From: FEB-12 sp964503315
Lineage (GTDB): Bacteria; Zixibacteria; MSB-5A5; GN15; FEB-12
NCBI GenBank assembly: GCA_964503315.1
Contig: CAZCZL010000001.1
Span: forward strand, 124,001-188,000
Reading direction: 5' to 3'
DNA length: 64,000 bases
The position numbers were made by a program, and so were the translations under genes. Below the pieces are notes generated by a model. It was given only the letters and a program-made list of their open reading frames with translations. It made no database searches and was not told the origin of the DNA. Positions 24,267 through 32,997 of the stretch are shown here, in pieces (the first letter of the stretch is position 1; each line of letters begins with the position of its first letter).

Positions 24267-25013
24267 TCAGAGCAATCCTTTCCGTCGCATCGCCACCTGG
24301 ATCTGGAAAATGTGGCTGACTAACCGATTCTGCGCGTTTTTGTCGAACAGCGATATCTCACGAGGCATCACACCAAGTTCTTCCGAGTTGAATGACTTGT
24401 GCAACTGCTCGGCCAACACGAACGACGCGCCGCAGCAGTACTGGCTCCTTCGCGAAAATGACCGCATCGCCACCGCGGCGACCGTTTCCGGAAGACCGAT
24501 CTCCTTGAGAAGGCTGACACGAAGAAGCAGCTTGGTCCCACGCTCGATGAGACTGTCGGCGCGAAAGAGAACACCGCCGCCGCTGATATCGACTGTACTG
24601 GTGGGAATCCAGCGCGCGCGATCATCGAGGGTCTGCCATTCGGCGATCGGGACGACTTTCGCCCACGTCATGCGCTTGGTTATGTCCACGCGCACAAACA
24701 ATCTGCGCTGCACGCGTTCGATATTGCGCGGTGGGTTCAACAAGTATTGCTTGCGCGAGGTCGACATGGAGCGCCGGACTGTTGAACTGAATTCGTAGAC
24801 CGCGTCTTCGCGTGTGATGATCACTCGCACAGCCGCGTTCTCTGTCAAAAGCGAATTGCCATGGAGGAACTCCGGCTCGGTGATCACTATGCCGCCATTC
24901 AGGAAATCCTGGATACGGGCGAGATAGTGCCCCGCCTGGTCGCCTTCGCCGATGACGATCTCGACCTTTTCCCAGACCTTGAGCTGGCCGGTGGCTTGTT
25001 GCGCGATGGTCAT
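24267..25013 (-). CDS. PilZ-domain protein, YcgR-like (second copy)
   Basis: 248 residues from the ATG at 25013; the longer frame to 25181 overlaps the DUF2225 gene in an unlikely way. The N-terminal domain (QLKVWEKVEIVIGEGDQAGHYLARI) is followed by PilZ motifs RRLFVRV and DISGGGV. It resembles the neighbour at 23495-24265 in layout but not closely in sequence, suggesting old duplication or separate recruitment. No strong ribosome binding site; translation may depend on the gene before it (10-bp gap). Confidence 0.87.
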   Translation of the reverse strand: MTIAQQATGQLKVWEKVEIVIGEGDQAGHYLARIQDFLNGGIVITEPEFLHGNSLLTENAAVRVIITREDAVYEFSSTVRRSMSTSRKQYLLNPPRNIERVQRRLFVRVDITKRMTWAKVVPIAEWQTLDDRARWIPTSTVDISGGGVLFRADSLIERGTKLLLRVSLLKEIGLPETVAAVAMRSFSRRSQYCCGASFVLAEQLHKSFNSEELGVMPREISLFDKNAQNRLVSHIFQIQVAMRRKGLL

Positions 25014-25023
25014 GCTTGTTTGC

Positions 25024-26208
25024 TCACGCCGGGCGGGAGGCCGCCAGGTTGCTTCTTCCCTGTTCGATGGCCAGTTCCAGGATTTTCTTGGCCAGCGCGA
25101 CGCGCGACTGGTCGGAACGGTTCTGGTAGATGAATTCCTGACCGCTCTTGATAGTGCTGGTGAAATACTGCTTTGCCTCATCGTAGTCGCCGATACGGCG
25201 CGACAGTTCGGCGATCAGGTACGACGCCTGGATCTGCTGATTTCCGGGGGCGATATCGTGGCCGTTGGCAAAAGCTTCTTTGTAGTAGAAAACCGCCTTC
25301 TCGATCGCTTCCCGTTCGTTGGTCACCACGCCGCTCCACTGACGCTTTACCGTCACGAGGAAATCATGGAAGGAGGAGTGTTTTCCGAAGGCCACGGAAC
25401 CGGAAGCGTCACCGCCGCCGAGCACGGTCGAACGATACTCATCCAGGAGCGATCGCAGCGAGTCGAGATGTTCATCCAGACCCTTGCCGTGGTCGGTCAG
25501 TTCGCGCAGCTTGGATTCCAACTGCTCTCGATGCGCCAGCATCTGCGAGCGGAACTCAGCCGAGACTTGGGGAGCGTCGAAATGCCCCGCTATCCGCTTG
25601 TTGAGCGAAGCTAATTGCGCCTGAGCGGCGGCGACTGTTTTCTGGGCAAGGGCGTACTCGGTCTCGACCTCGTGCATCAGCCCTTTGATGAGCTGGTGAT
25701 TCGGGTTCTCGCCCCGTTCGAGATCGCGGAATACCCACGCGATGCGAAGATAGAATCGCCCGACATCAAGGCGGCTGTAGTGATCCGCCAACTGCTCGTC
25801 GAAAATGGCGAGGTGAAGTTTGAGGATCGCGGACTCATTCGGGAATCGGTTGACATCCACTGTCTCGCCGATCAGTTTGAGAGGCGAATCCGCGCTGGCC
25901 AACAGATCCAGATGTTTCGGCTTGACGCTTTTCAGACGATACGTCTTGAAATTGGTGTCGCTCTTCCAGTCGCGGTACGCGTTGGAAAACTCACGCGAGT
26001 AATGGCAATTACTGCAGGTGGCGATGAAAAAGACGAGCGGATTGTATCCCTGGTAGCGAGGGAAGCGCCATTTGACATTGGTGGGACAGAAATCCGTATC
26101 GCGACCCTCTTCGGCATATGCCCCAACGCGGATCGTCTCGAATTCATTCAGCTGTTTGCAGATCGGACATTCGACGCGAAACAGCAGGAACGGGCTCTCG
26201 GTGGCCAT
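25024..26208 (-). CDS. DUF2225 family zinc-ribbon / TPR-like protein
   Basis: 394 residues. The N-terminus has a double CxxC-type metal site (CPICKQL, then FCPT, then CSNCHY) typical of DUF2225. A long helical, repeat-like region follows (about 110-380; DVGRFYLRIAWVFRDL, IQASYLIAELSRRIGDYDEAKQYF) that looks like tetratricopeptide helices. The function of the family is unknown; members often sit near signalling or flagellar genes. It lies between the small unknown genes after fliA and the PilZ genes. Confidence 0.85.
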   Translation of the reverse strand: MATESPFLLFRVECPICKQLNEFETIRVGAYAEEGRDTDFCPTNVKWRFPRYQGYNPLVFFIATCSNCHYSREFSNAYRDWKSDTNFKTYRLKSVKPKHLDLLASADSPLKLIGETVDVNRFPNESAILKLHLAIFDEQLADHYSRLDVGRFYLRIAWVFRDLERGENPNHQLIKGLMHEVETEYALAQKTVAAAQAQLASLNKRIAGHFDAPQVSAEFRSQMLAHREQLESKLRELTDHGKGLDEHLDSLRSLLDEYRSTVLGGGDASGSVAFGKHSSFHDFLVTVKRQWSGVVTNEREAIEKAVFYYKEAFANGHDIAPGNQQIQASYLIAELSRRIGDYDEAKQYFTSTIKSGQEFIYQNRSDQSRVALAKKILELAIEQGRSNLAASRPA

Positions 26209-26232
26209 GGGATAGCTCCAACTATGTTTAGG

Positions 26233-26637
26233 TTATTCGTTCGACAACAATGCCAGCTCGCCTTCAGAGATCGGCAGCAGGCTGCGTATCTTATCGCGAT
26301 GCGTGCCCGACTTGAGCATATCGCGCGCGATCTTGATAACTTCCGCGCGGTTGCGCTGGTAACGGGTCGCTTCGGACCGCAGACGATCACGCTCCTGCAG
26401 ATCCGCGTCACGCGGGACTGCGGCCGCGGCCAGACTGACAAACTCGGCGCGACGGGTGCCGGGCGCGCTCGATACCGTTTCGTTCTCCGCCGCTACCCGT
26501 TTGCTCCGGGGCGCCGGCGCTTCCTGGCGCGAGCGATTCGTGACTATCGAATAGATGACCAGCCAGAGCGCTCCGGCGGTCACATACGCCGCCACATTCA
26601 GCAGCGCGTCGATTATCAATTCTCGTGAAAGTTCCAT
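26233..26637 (-). CDS. Small membrane-anchored protein, unknown function
   Basis: About 134 residues. The N-terminus has one membrane segment (LIIDALLNVAAYVTAGALWLVIYSI shortened here: ALLNVAAYVTAGALWLVIY), then a basic linker, a coiled coil (ADLQERDRLRSEATRYQ) and a C-terminal helix-turn-helix-like end (ARDMLKSGTHRDKIRSLLPI, then GELALL). That end resembles small proteins of Gram-positive flagellar operons (DUF6115-like). ATG at 26637 is chosen (AGGG 9 bases upstream); a GTG lies two codons before it. Probably part of the motility regulatory tail. Confidence 0.7.
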   Translation of the reverse strand: MELSRELIIDALLNVAAYVTAGALWLVIYSIVTNRSRQEAPAPRSKRVAAENETVSSAPGTRRAEFVSLAAAAVPRDADLQERDRLRSEATRYQRNRAEVIKIARDMLKSGTHRDKIRSLLPISEGELALLSNE

Positions 26638-26657
26638 TTTCACTTACCCTGCCTTTC

Positions 26658-26939
26658 CTATGCGGTCAGATCGACATGGCGGGGAGCGTCCTGCTCCTCA
26701 TCCGGCTTCTGCGACTCTGACTTCTCATTGCTTTCCTGCTCTGTAGCGTCCGGGACTGTCGACGCGAGTTCGACCTTGTCTTTTCGTTTGCGCGCCTGCT
26801 CCTCGTCTTCGAGTTCGGCTTCCAGGTCCTCGCTGAATTTCTTCCGCTCTTTCTCTTTGTCCGTTTCCTGCGACGGTTTGACGCGCCCGGAGCCGGTGAA
26901 GAGATTGCTGCGTTCCAGCGGTGCGATCGGGTTGTCCAT
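26658..26939 (-). CDS. Small, highly charged protein, unknown function
   Basis: 93 residues, strongly charged and predicted to be disordered or coiled (DKEKERKKFSEDLEAELEDE, RKRKDKVE). No family recognised. It lies 27 bp after fliA and 14-20 bp before the membrane-anchored gene. An anti-sigma (FlgM-like) role might be suspected from size and position, but I see no FlgM signature helix. Confidence 0.65.
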   Translation of the reverse strand: MDNPIAPLERSNLFTGSGRVKPSQETDKEKERKKFSEDLEAELEDEEQARKRKDKVELASTVPDATEQESNEKSESQKPDEEQDAPRHVDLTA

Positions 26940-26966
26940 TCGCTACCTCCCTGGGTGAACCGGTGA

Positions 26967-27878
26967 TTAGGCGGTCAGGGCAAACTTCTCCTTGACCATC
27001 GTGCGCAACTTCATCACCGCACGAGTATGGATCTGCGACACGCGGGATTCGGAGATGGTCATCACCTCGCCGATCTCCTTGAGTGTCAGTTCTTCGTAGT
27101 AGTACAAGGCGATCACCAGCTTCTCCTGCTCGGTCAGGCGGTCCATCGCGACCACGAGGAACGAGCGAAGTTCGCCCTTCTCGATCTCGCCGAGAATGGA
27201 GTGGCCCAGGTGGTCCTTGATCGTTTCGATACGCGGGACCTGGCGATTGTCGTCTTCACGGTAGATCACTTCATCCAGAGAAAGGATGTTGGTGCTGGAG
27301 ACATCATCGATAGCCAAGTGTAGTTCCTCCTCGGAGATCTTGAGGTGTTTGGCCAGTTCAGCGATCTCGGGCTGGCGGCCAAGTTCGTTTTCAAGCGACG
27401 TCAGGGCGCGGTCGATCTCGCGCGATTTGGCGCGGGTCGAACGCGGGACCCAGTCGAGCGCGCGAAGTTCATCGAGAATGGCGCCGCGAATTCGCGGCAC
27501 TGCGTACGTCTCGAACTTCACGCCGCGGGACGGATCGAAATTGCCGAAGGCTTCGATCAATCCGATGACCCCGGTGTTGACCAAGTCAGACAGCTCGACC
27601 GACCGCGGAAATCCCATTGCCATGCGGGCGGCCACTGTGCGCACGAGCGGCAGATACTTGTTTAGAAGCATCTGTCGATTCTCGGTGTTGCGACTCTTCT
27701 GATAGCGGGTCCAGTCGCGCGACGACACATCCCACTTCTTGGCCCGTTTCGGCGCGGAAGTTTCGACGGCCGCGATGGCGACGGTTTTGGTAGCTTTCGT
27801 TTTGGCTACCCGCGCAACTTTGGTGGTTGCTCGTTTACGCCCGCGTTGTTTAGTCGTCTGCTTGTTCTTGCTAACCAT
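26967..27878 (-). CDS. fliA: RNA polymerase sigma-28 (FliA/WhiG family) with basic N-terminal tail
   Basis: 303 residues. Sigma region 2 (NKYLPLVRTVAARMAMGFP, SDLVNTGVIGLIEAF, GVKFETYAVPRIRGAILDEL) and region 4 (LTLKEIGEVMTISESRVSQIH) are typical of the flagellar sigma factor, which transcribes late motility genes. The first 50 or so residues are an unusual Lys/Arg/Ala/Thr-rich tail (NKQTTKQRGRKRATTKVARV) not found in ordinary FliA proteins. The start follows the flhG stop by 7 bases and has GAGG about 12 bases upstream; a later ATG would remove region 1.2, so the long form is preferred. Confidence 0.94.
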   Translation of the reverse strand: MVSKNKQTTKQRGRKRATTKVARVAKTKATKTVAIAAVETSAPKRAKKWDVSSRDWTRYQKSRNTENRQMLLNKYLPLVRTVAARMAMGFPRSVELSDLVNTGVIGLIEAFGNFDPSRGVKFETYAVPRIRGAILDELRALDWVPRSTRAKSREIDRALTSLENELGRQPEIAELAKHLKISEEELHLAIDDVSSTNILSLDEVIYREDDNRQVPRIETIKDHLGHSILGEIEKGELRSFLVVAMDRLTEQEKLVIALYYYEELTLKEIGEVMTISESRVSQIHTRAVMKLRTMVKEKFALTA

Positions 27879-27885
27879 TTGTCCG

Positions 27886-28731
27886 TTATCCTCTTGTATC
27901 GGCTGTTGCCGAGTCTTTTTTTATCGAATTCAGGTCACGATCACCGACCGACAACCCCTGGCACAGGTCGATGGCCAAACGGCTAACCGCCTGACAGACA
28001 AGGGCTTTATCGTTGATCGCGAATATCGACCGCTGTGCGGCTATGGATTTGCGAATGATTTCTTCCTCGGGGATCGCCCCAACCACGGAGACTGGACGGT
28101 TCAAGAACCGGCCGGTCAGGGCGGCAAACTTGTCGGCGATAAAGAGCGCCTCAGCATCCGACTGCACGCGATTGACCAGCAAACCACACTCAACTGTGGC
28201 GCCGAGTGAATTGAGATGTTTGTAAAGACCGTACGCGTCGGAGAGCGACGTCAATTCGGGTATCGCGACCACCAGGACGAGATCGGAGGCATGCGCCATC
28301 ATCGCAACCTGATTGCTCCGTCCGGATGAATGGTCAACGATGATGAAGTCGTAGTCGGCGGCATCATCGCGAAGTCGCTGCACCAATGTCGCGGTGAAAC
28401 GCGCGGTGCGATCTTCGCCAAGCGATTCGTGCCATGTGCCGGCGAGCAGATCAAGATTTGGCGCCAGAGCCAGACGCGCTTCGGCGAGTGTTAACTGCCG
28501 CGAGGCGTATTCGCCGATGCCGAACTCGGCCGCGACATTCGCCAATAAGTGGAGATTGCCACATCCGAAATCAGCATCGACCAACAACACCCGTGAGCTG
28601 TGGGTAGAAAGAGCCGATGCGAGATTGAACGCTATCACCGACTTCCCCACTCCTCCCTTGCCGGACAGGATGGAGATCATGCGCGGCGATGGCGCGGAAA
28701 CGTATGCCTGCGGAAGAGCCTGATTACGCAT
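27886..28731 (-). CDS. flhG: FlhG/FleN, MinD-like flagellar number regulator
   Basis: 281 residues. It has a deviant Walker A motif SGKGGVGKS (about residues 23-31), switch regions VDADFGCGN and VDHSSG, and a basic C-terminus. FlhG is an ATPase that works with FlhF to set number and place of flagella. It lies between flhF (8-bp overlap) and fliA (7-bp gap), the usual order. The Walker-type Asp in the IIVDHSSG segment is kept, although the usual DTGAG is replaced. Confidence 0.93.
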   Translation of the reverse strand: MRNQALPQAYVSAPSPRMISILSGKGGVGKSVIAFNLASALSTHSSRVLLVDADFGCGNLHLLANVAAEFGIGEYASRQLTLAEARLALAPNLDLLAGTWHESLGEDRTARFTATLVQRLRDDAADYDFIIVDHSSGRSNQVAMMAHASDLVLVVAIPELTSLSDAYGLYKHLNSLGATVECGLLVNRVQSDAEALFIADKFAALTGRFLNRPVSVVGAIPEEEIIRKSIAAQRSIFAINDKALVCQAVSRLAIDLCQGLSVGDRDLNSIKKDSATADTRG

Positions 28732-29848
28732 TGCTCTCCTCCGTCAGGAACGTCTTGGTGAATGCCGCCGCATCAGGAGTGACGACTGTGCCGATACCTG
28801 CAGGCGCATTGGTGACGTAACAGATCGGCAGATGCGACGCGCGCGCGGCCGCAACCGCCGAACCCCACCGCTCCGTCAGGTCAAGCATGGTCACGACGAT
28901 ATGGGTCGGCGCGAAGACCGCCAGTTGCTGCATGATCAACTCAGCGTCGGTCGCGCGAGTGAGCGCGGACACGACCGCGAGCCGGTAGTTTGGCTTCAGC
29001 GTATCGATCTGATCCCGCAGAGTGACCAGATGCTGATTCTGACGCGACAGCGCCGGAGTATCGATTAGCGTGATCGAATTTGTATCGGTAGTGGTCTTGG
29101 CGGTCGCGTAATCGACAGCCTGGGAACCAAGAATGTCGGCATAGCTGGACAGTTCTTCGAATGCCCCAACCTTTACTGAATCGAGTGAGACCAGGCGAAT
29201 GGACTGCTTCTCCTGGAAAACTTGCTTCGCGGCCAGTTTGCCGAGCACAGAGGTCTTCCCCGCGCCCGCGAAGCCCATCACCGCGATAGAGTCACCAGCC
29301 TTGAAGGTCAGCCCGGGGATCATGATCGACGTGAGTGAGTCGGTCAACGCGGTACGTAGCGGCGTGGTGCCGTCGAGCCCTTCGATCACGAGCTCCTGGA
29401 TGAATGCTTCCGGAAGGTCACGATCGGCCAGATGCGTACAGATCTGATGCTGTCGATCACTGCTCATCTGATTCGCCAACAATGACAGAATTCGGTCGAT
29501 CTTCTGCTCGAGTTGGTCGATGCGTGTGCTCGCCATAGGAGAGGCGGTAGCCTGTTCGGTCTTGGTCGCTTGATTGCTGACGGGAGCCTGAGTCGTCGGT
29601 ATCCGGCCAGCGTCAACTTGCGGAAAGCTGGCGCGCGTGATCTGACGAGGATTTGTTTTCGGAGAAGCCGTGCGTTCCGGTTCAGTGGCGACCGCCTTGT
29701 CGGCACACGCGGTGATCTCGATACGTTCGGCGCCACGCCCGACAGGGAGTTCGCGGGTCTTGAGCACGACAGCGTCGGCACCCAACTCGGCGCGGACCAT
29801 CTTCAACGCGGCCGCGGCTGATTCTGCGGCGTAAGTCTTAATTATCAT
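28724..29848 (-). CDS. flhF: Flagellar biosynthesis GTPase FlhF
   Basis: 374 residues. An N-terminal B-type domain with IIKTYAAESAAAALKMVRAE is followed by a variable linker, and then the SRP-type NG GTPase: G1 MGFAGAGKTSVLGKLA, the G3-like LIDTPALSRQN and a G4-like TMLDLTERWGS. FlhF places the polar flagellum. G3 and G4 differ from the usual DTAGR and TKLD, so GTP hydrolysis may be altered. It overlaps flhA by 11 bases and flhG by 8. Confidence 0.92.
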   Translation of the reverse strand: MIIKTYAAESAAAALKMVRAELGADAVVLKTRELPVGRGAERIEITACADKAVATEPERTASPKTNPRQITRASFPQVDAGRIPTTQAPVSNQATKTEQATASPMASTRIDQLEQKIDRILSLLANQMSSDRQHQICTHLADRDLPEAFIQELVIEGLDGTTPLRTALTDSLTSIMIPGLTFKAGDSIAVMGFAGAGKTSVLGKLAAKQVFQEKQSIRLVSLDSVKVGAFEELSSYADILGSQAVDYATAKTTTDTNSITLIDTPALSRQNQHLVTLRDQIDTLKPNYRLAVVSALTRATDAELIMQQLAVFAPTHIVVTMLDLTERWGSAVAAARASHLPICYVTNAPAGIGTVVTPDAAAFTKTFLTEESNA

Positions 29849-31922
29849 CTGACAACCTCACCATTCCAACGGAGACCAATTCAGCGGTCGGCAGGATCTC
29901 GTTGTAGGAGATGACCGCGAGCGACGGGAAAGACGCCTCAACCAATCGGCGCAACGCGAGTCTGATGTTGGGCGAGCAGATGACGGCCGGAGTCAGGCCG
30001 GCAGCCTGCATCCGCTCCGTCTGTTCACCCAGCTTGCGCAGCAGCAGATCGGTCAAGGCCGGATCAAGCACGAGCATTAGCCCCTGCTTGGTATTCTGCA
30101 CTGAATCGGAGAGCTTCTGTTCGATCGCGGGATCGAGCGTGAAGACGTTGATCTTGCCGGTGTTATCTTTGTAGAGTTCGGTGATCTGGCGCTTGAGAGC
30201 CATCCGAACATATTCAGCCAGGACATCGGTCTCTTTCGTGACCGTCGCGTAATCCGAAACCGTCTCGACGATCGTCGCGAGATCGCGGACAGGGATTCGC
30301 TCGGAGAGGAGCGACTGCAACACTTTGTGCAGTGTGCCGAGCGAGACCATCTCCGGAATGACCGAGGCAACCAGCGCCGGGAAATCTTCTTTGAGCGTGT
30401 CTACCAGGTGCTGCACATCCTGGCGAGTCAGTATTTCAGCGGACGACTGACGGATCACTTCGGTCAGGTGAGTCGCCACGACGGCGGTCGGCTCGACAAC
30501 TGTAAACTGCTTCGCCTCGGCGATATCGCGAAGGTTCGGCAACACCCATGTCGCCTTGAGACCGAACGCAGGCTCCTTCGCGTCGAAGCCATCGAGATGC
30601 TCAACCAGATAGCCGGGGTTGATCGCCAGAAGATGGTCGACCATCAGTTCAAACCCGGCGACACGAATCCCTTTGATCTTAACCTGATATTCGTTCGGTT
30701 TGAGGCGGACATTATCACGAATGCGAATCGGTGGGACAACGATGCCCAATTCGGTGGCCAGTTGTTTGCGAATGGACGAAATGCGCTCGAGTAAGTCGCC
30801 ACCCTGGTTAGCATCGACCAGCGGGATCAAACCATAGCCGATCTCAAGGCCGATAGTGTCAACCTTAAGGAGATCCTCGGTCCGCTCTACCGGCTTCTGC
30901 TTGGTCTCTTTCTTGGTCTGCTCTTGCTTAGTCGCGGCGGCCGCGCGGTTCTTCTGCGCTTCGCGTGTGACATATCCAATTCCGCCAACCAGCAGACCAA
31001 GTGTGATAAAAGTCAGGGTTGGCATGCCGGGTACGACCGAGAAGAGCAACAACACGCCAGCGGCGATCATGATCGCGCGCGGCTGGCGGCTTAACTGGGC
31101 GGTCAGATCCGCGCCCATGTTCGACTGAGCGGCGGAACGAGTGACAATGAGACCGGAGGCGGTCGACACCAACAGCGCCGGGATCTGCGTCACCAAACCA
31201 TCACCGATAGAGAGAAGCGTGTACGTCTTGAGCGCTTCCTGGATCGACATGTCGTGCATGGCGACGCCGATTATGAAGCCGCCGATGACATTGATGATGG
31301 TGATGAGGATACCGGCGACGGCATCGCCGCGGACGAATTTAGAGGCGCCATCCATGGCGCCATAGAAGTCAGCCTCACGCGCGATCTCTTCGCGGCGGGC
31401 TTTCGCTTCTTGCTCAGTAATGATCCCGGCGTTCAGATCGGCATCGATCGCCATCTGCTTGCCGGGCATCGCATCGAGGGTAAACCGGGCGGCGACTTCG
31501 GAAATACGGCCCGCGCCCTTGGTGATGACCACGAATTGGATCACAACCAGGATGGCGAATATGATGAAGCCGACGACGTAGTTCCCTTGCACCACAAAGT
31601 TGCCGAATGAGTTGATTACTTCGCCGGCATATCCCTGGCCGAGAATGAGACGGGTCGAGGCCACGTTGAGCGACAAGCGCATCAACGTGACGACCAACAA
31701 CATTCCAGGGAACACAGACAGGTCAAGCGGGCGTGTGATGTACAACGTGGTCATCAACACGACTAGCGAGAAGGTGATATTGAAGGCGAGCGCGAAATCG
31801 AGCATCATCGCCGGGATCGGTATGATAAGGACGGTAATGATCCCCATCACGGCGACCGCGAGGATGATATCGGAGCGTGACGCCAGTTGCGCCAACACAT
31901 TCTGGTTCGGCTGCTGCGTCAT
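29838..31922 (-). CDS. flhA: Flagellar export gate protein FlhA
   Basis: 694 residues, the usual length. About eight N-terminal membrane helices (IILAVAVMGIITVLIIPIPA onward) include the conserved cytoplasmic FHIPEP-type loop (FTLDAMPGKQMAIDADLNAG), then a large cytoplasmic domain that docks chaperone-substrate complexes. It is the main export gate with FlhB and uses the proton gradient. The start codon is 2 bp after the flhB stop. Confidence 0.97.
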   Translation of the reverse strand: MTQQPNQNVLAQLASRSDIILAVAVMGIITVLIIPIPAMMLDFALAFNITFSLVVLMTTLYITRPLDLSVFPGMLLVVTLMRLSLNVASTRLILGQGYAGEVINSFGNFVVQGNYVVGFIIFAILVVIQFVVITKGAGRISEVAARFTLDAMPGKQMAIDADLNAGIITEQEAKARREEIAREADFYGAMDGASKFVRGDAVAGILITIINVIGGFIIGVAMHDMSIQEALKTYTLLSIGDGLVTQIPALLVSTASGLIVTRSAAQSNMGADLTAQLSRQPRAIMIAAGVLLLFSVVPGMPTLTFITLGLLVGGIGYVTREAQKNRAAAATKQEQTKKETKQKPVERTEDLLKVDTIGLEIGYGLIPLVDANQGGDLLERISSIRKQLATELGIVVPPIRIRDNVRLKPNEYQVKIKGIRVAGFELMVDHLLAINPGYLVEHLDGFDAKEPAFGLKATWVLPNLRDIAEAKQFTVVEPTAVVATHLTEVIRQSSAEILTRQDVQHLVDTLKEDFPALVASVIPEMVSLGTLHKVLQSLLSERIPVRDLATIVETVSDYATVTKETDVLAEYVRMALKRQITELYKDNTGKINVFTLDPAIEQKLSDSVQNTKQGLMLVLDPALTDLLLRKLGEQTERMQAAGLTPAVICSPNIRLALRRLVEASFPSLAVISYNEILPTAELVSVGMVRLSDDN

Positions 31923-31923
31923 C

Positions 31924-32994
31924 TTACTTGCTCACCTTCCCCTTCAGGCGGTAGACGTACGCCAAAACCTCGGCGACCGCGCGATACAGCGTGTGCGGTA
32001 CCATCTGGCCAATCTCGCACATCTTGTAGAGAGCCTGCGCGAGCGCCTTATCTTCGATCACCGGGATATCGTTTTCGTACGCGATCTCTTTGATCTTCTG
32101 GGCGATGAGGTTCTGTCCCTTGGCAATGACTGTCGGTGCGTTCATCGATTCCGTGTCATATTTCAGGGCGACCGCATAGTGAGTCGGGTTGGTGATGACC
32201 ACATCCGCCTTCGGAACATCCTGCATCATCCGCTTCTGCGCGGTCTGACGCTGGATCTGCCGAATGCGGGCCTTGATCTGCGGAGAACCTTCCGTATCCT
32301 TGTATTCTTCTTTCACTTCCTGGTGGGACATCTTGATAGACTTTTCGAATTCATATTTCTGGTAAGCGTAGTCGAGGATCGCCAGGATGAGGATGGCGAC
32401 GCCGATCTTGAGAGCGATAACGATCGCGAGCTTGCCGGTGGTCGCGGCCAATGGGCCGATGCTCATATCTGCCAGGGTCAGGAACTGGTCCGACTCTGAC
32501 ATGATGACTTTGTAGGCGACAAAGCCGATGATAAAGAGCTTGAGCGTATCGCGAACGAGCGACACCAGCGAACGCGTGGAGAAGAGTCGCCCGAAACCGG
32601 CGACGACATTTAGCTTGTCCAGCTTCAGTTCCATCGCCTTCGGGCTGGCCTTGAAACCGACCTGCATCACGTTGGCGACAAAACCGATTATCATCATCGC
32701 GCCAAATACGGGAGCGACGATGATCATATACTTGAGGAGCGAATCGCCGTAGACTTTCACGAAGGTTGGGTCGGACATCGCGATGGTCGGCGCGTTGGCC
32801 AAAAAGCCGCGCATCATGTCCAGAGTCTGACGGACCATCATCGGGCCGATTGCCAGCAGCGTGGAGAATCCCAGCAGGATCATCAGCGCTGAATTCAGTT
32901 CTGCGGATTTGGCAACTTTCCCCTCTTCGCGCGCTTTCTCACGCCGCCGGGGTGTTGCCTGTTCTGTCCGTTCCTGGAAACTGTCTTCGGCCAT
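31924..32994 (-). CDS. flhB: Flagellar export switch protein FlhB
   Basis: 356 residues. Four membrane helices are followed by a cytoplasmic domain with the self-cleavage motif NPTH (VVITNPTHYAVALKYD, about residue 268). Cleavage there switches export from hook to filament proteins. The N-terminus is typical (ERTEQATPRRREKAREEGKV). It is 3 bp from fliR. Confidence 0.97.
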   Translation of the reverse strand: MAEDSFQERTEQATPRRREKAREEGKVAKSAELNSALMILLGFSTLLAIGPMMVRQTLDMMRGFLANAPTIAMSDPTFVKVYGDSLLKYMIIVAPVFGAMMIIGFVANVMQVGFKASPKAMELKLDKLNVVAGFGRLFSTRSLVSLVRDTLKLFIIGFVAYKVIMSESDQFLTLADMSIGPLAATTGKLAIVIALKIGVAILILAILDYAYQKYEFEKSIKMSHQEVKEEYKDTEGSPQIKARIRQIQRQTAQKRMMQDVPKADVVITNPTHYAVALKYDTESMNAPTVIAKGQNLIAQKIKEIAYENDIPVIEDKALAQALYKMCEIGQMVPHTLYRAVAEVLAYVYRLKGKVSK

Positions 32995-32997
32995 GAC

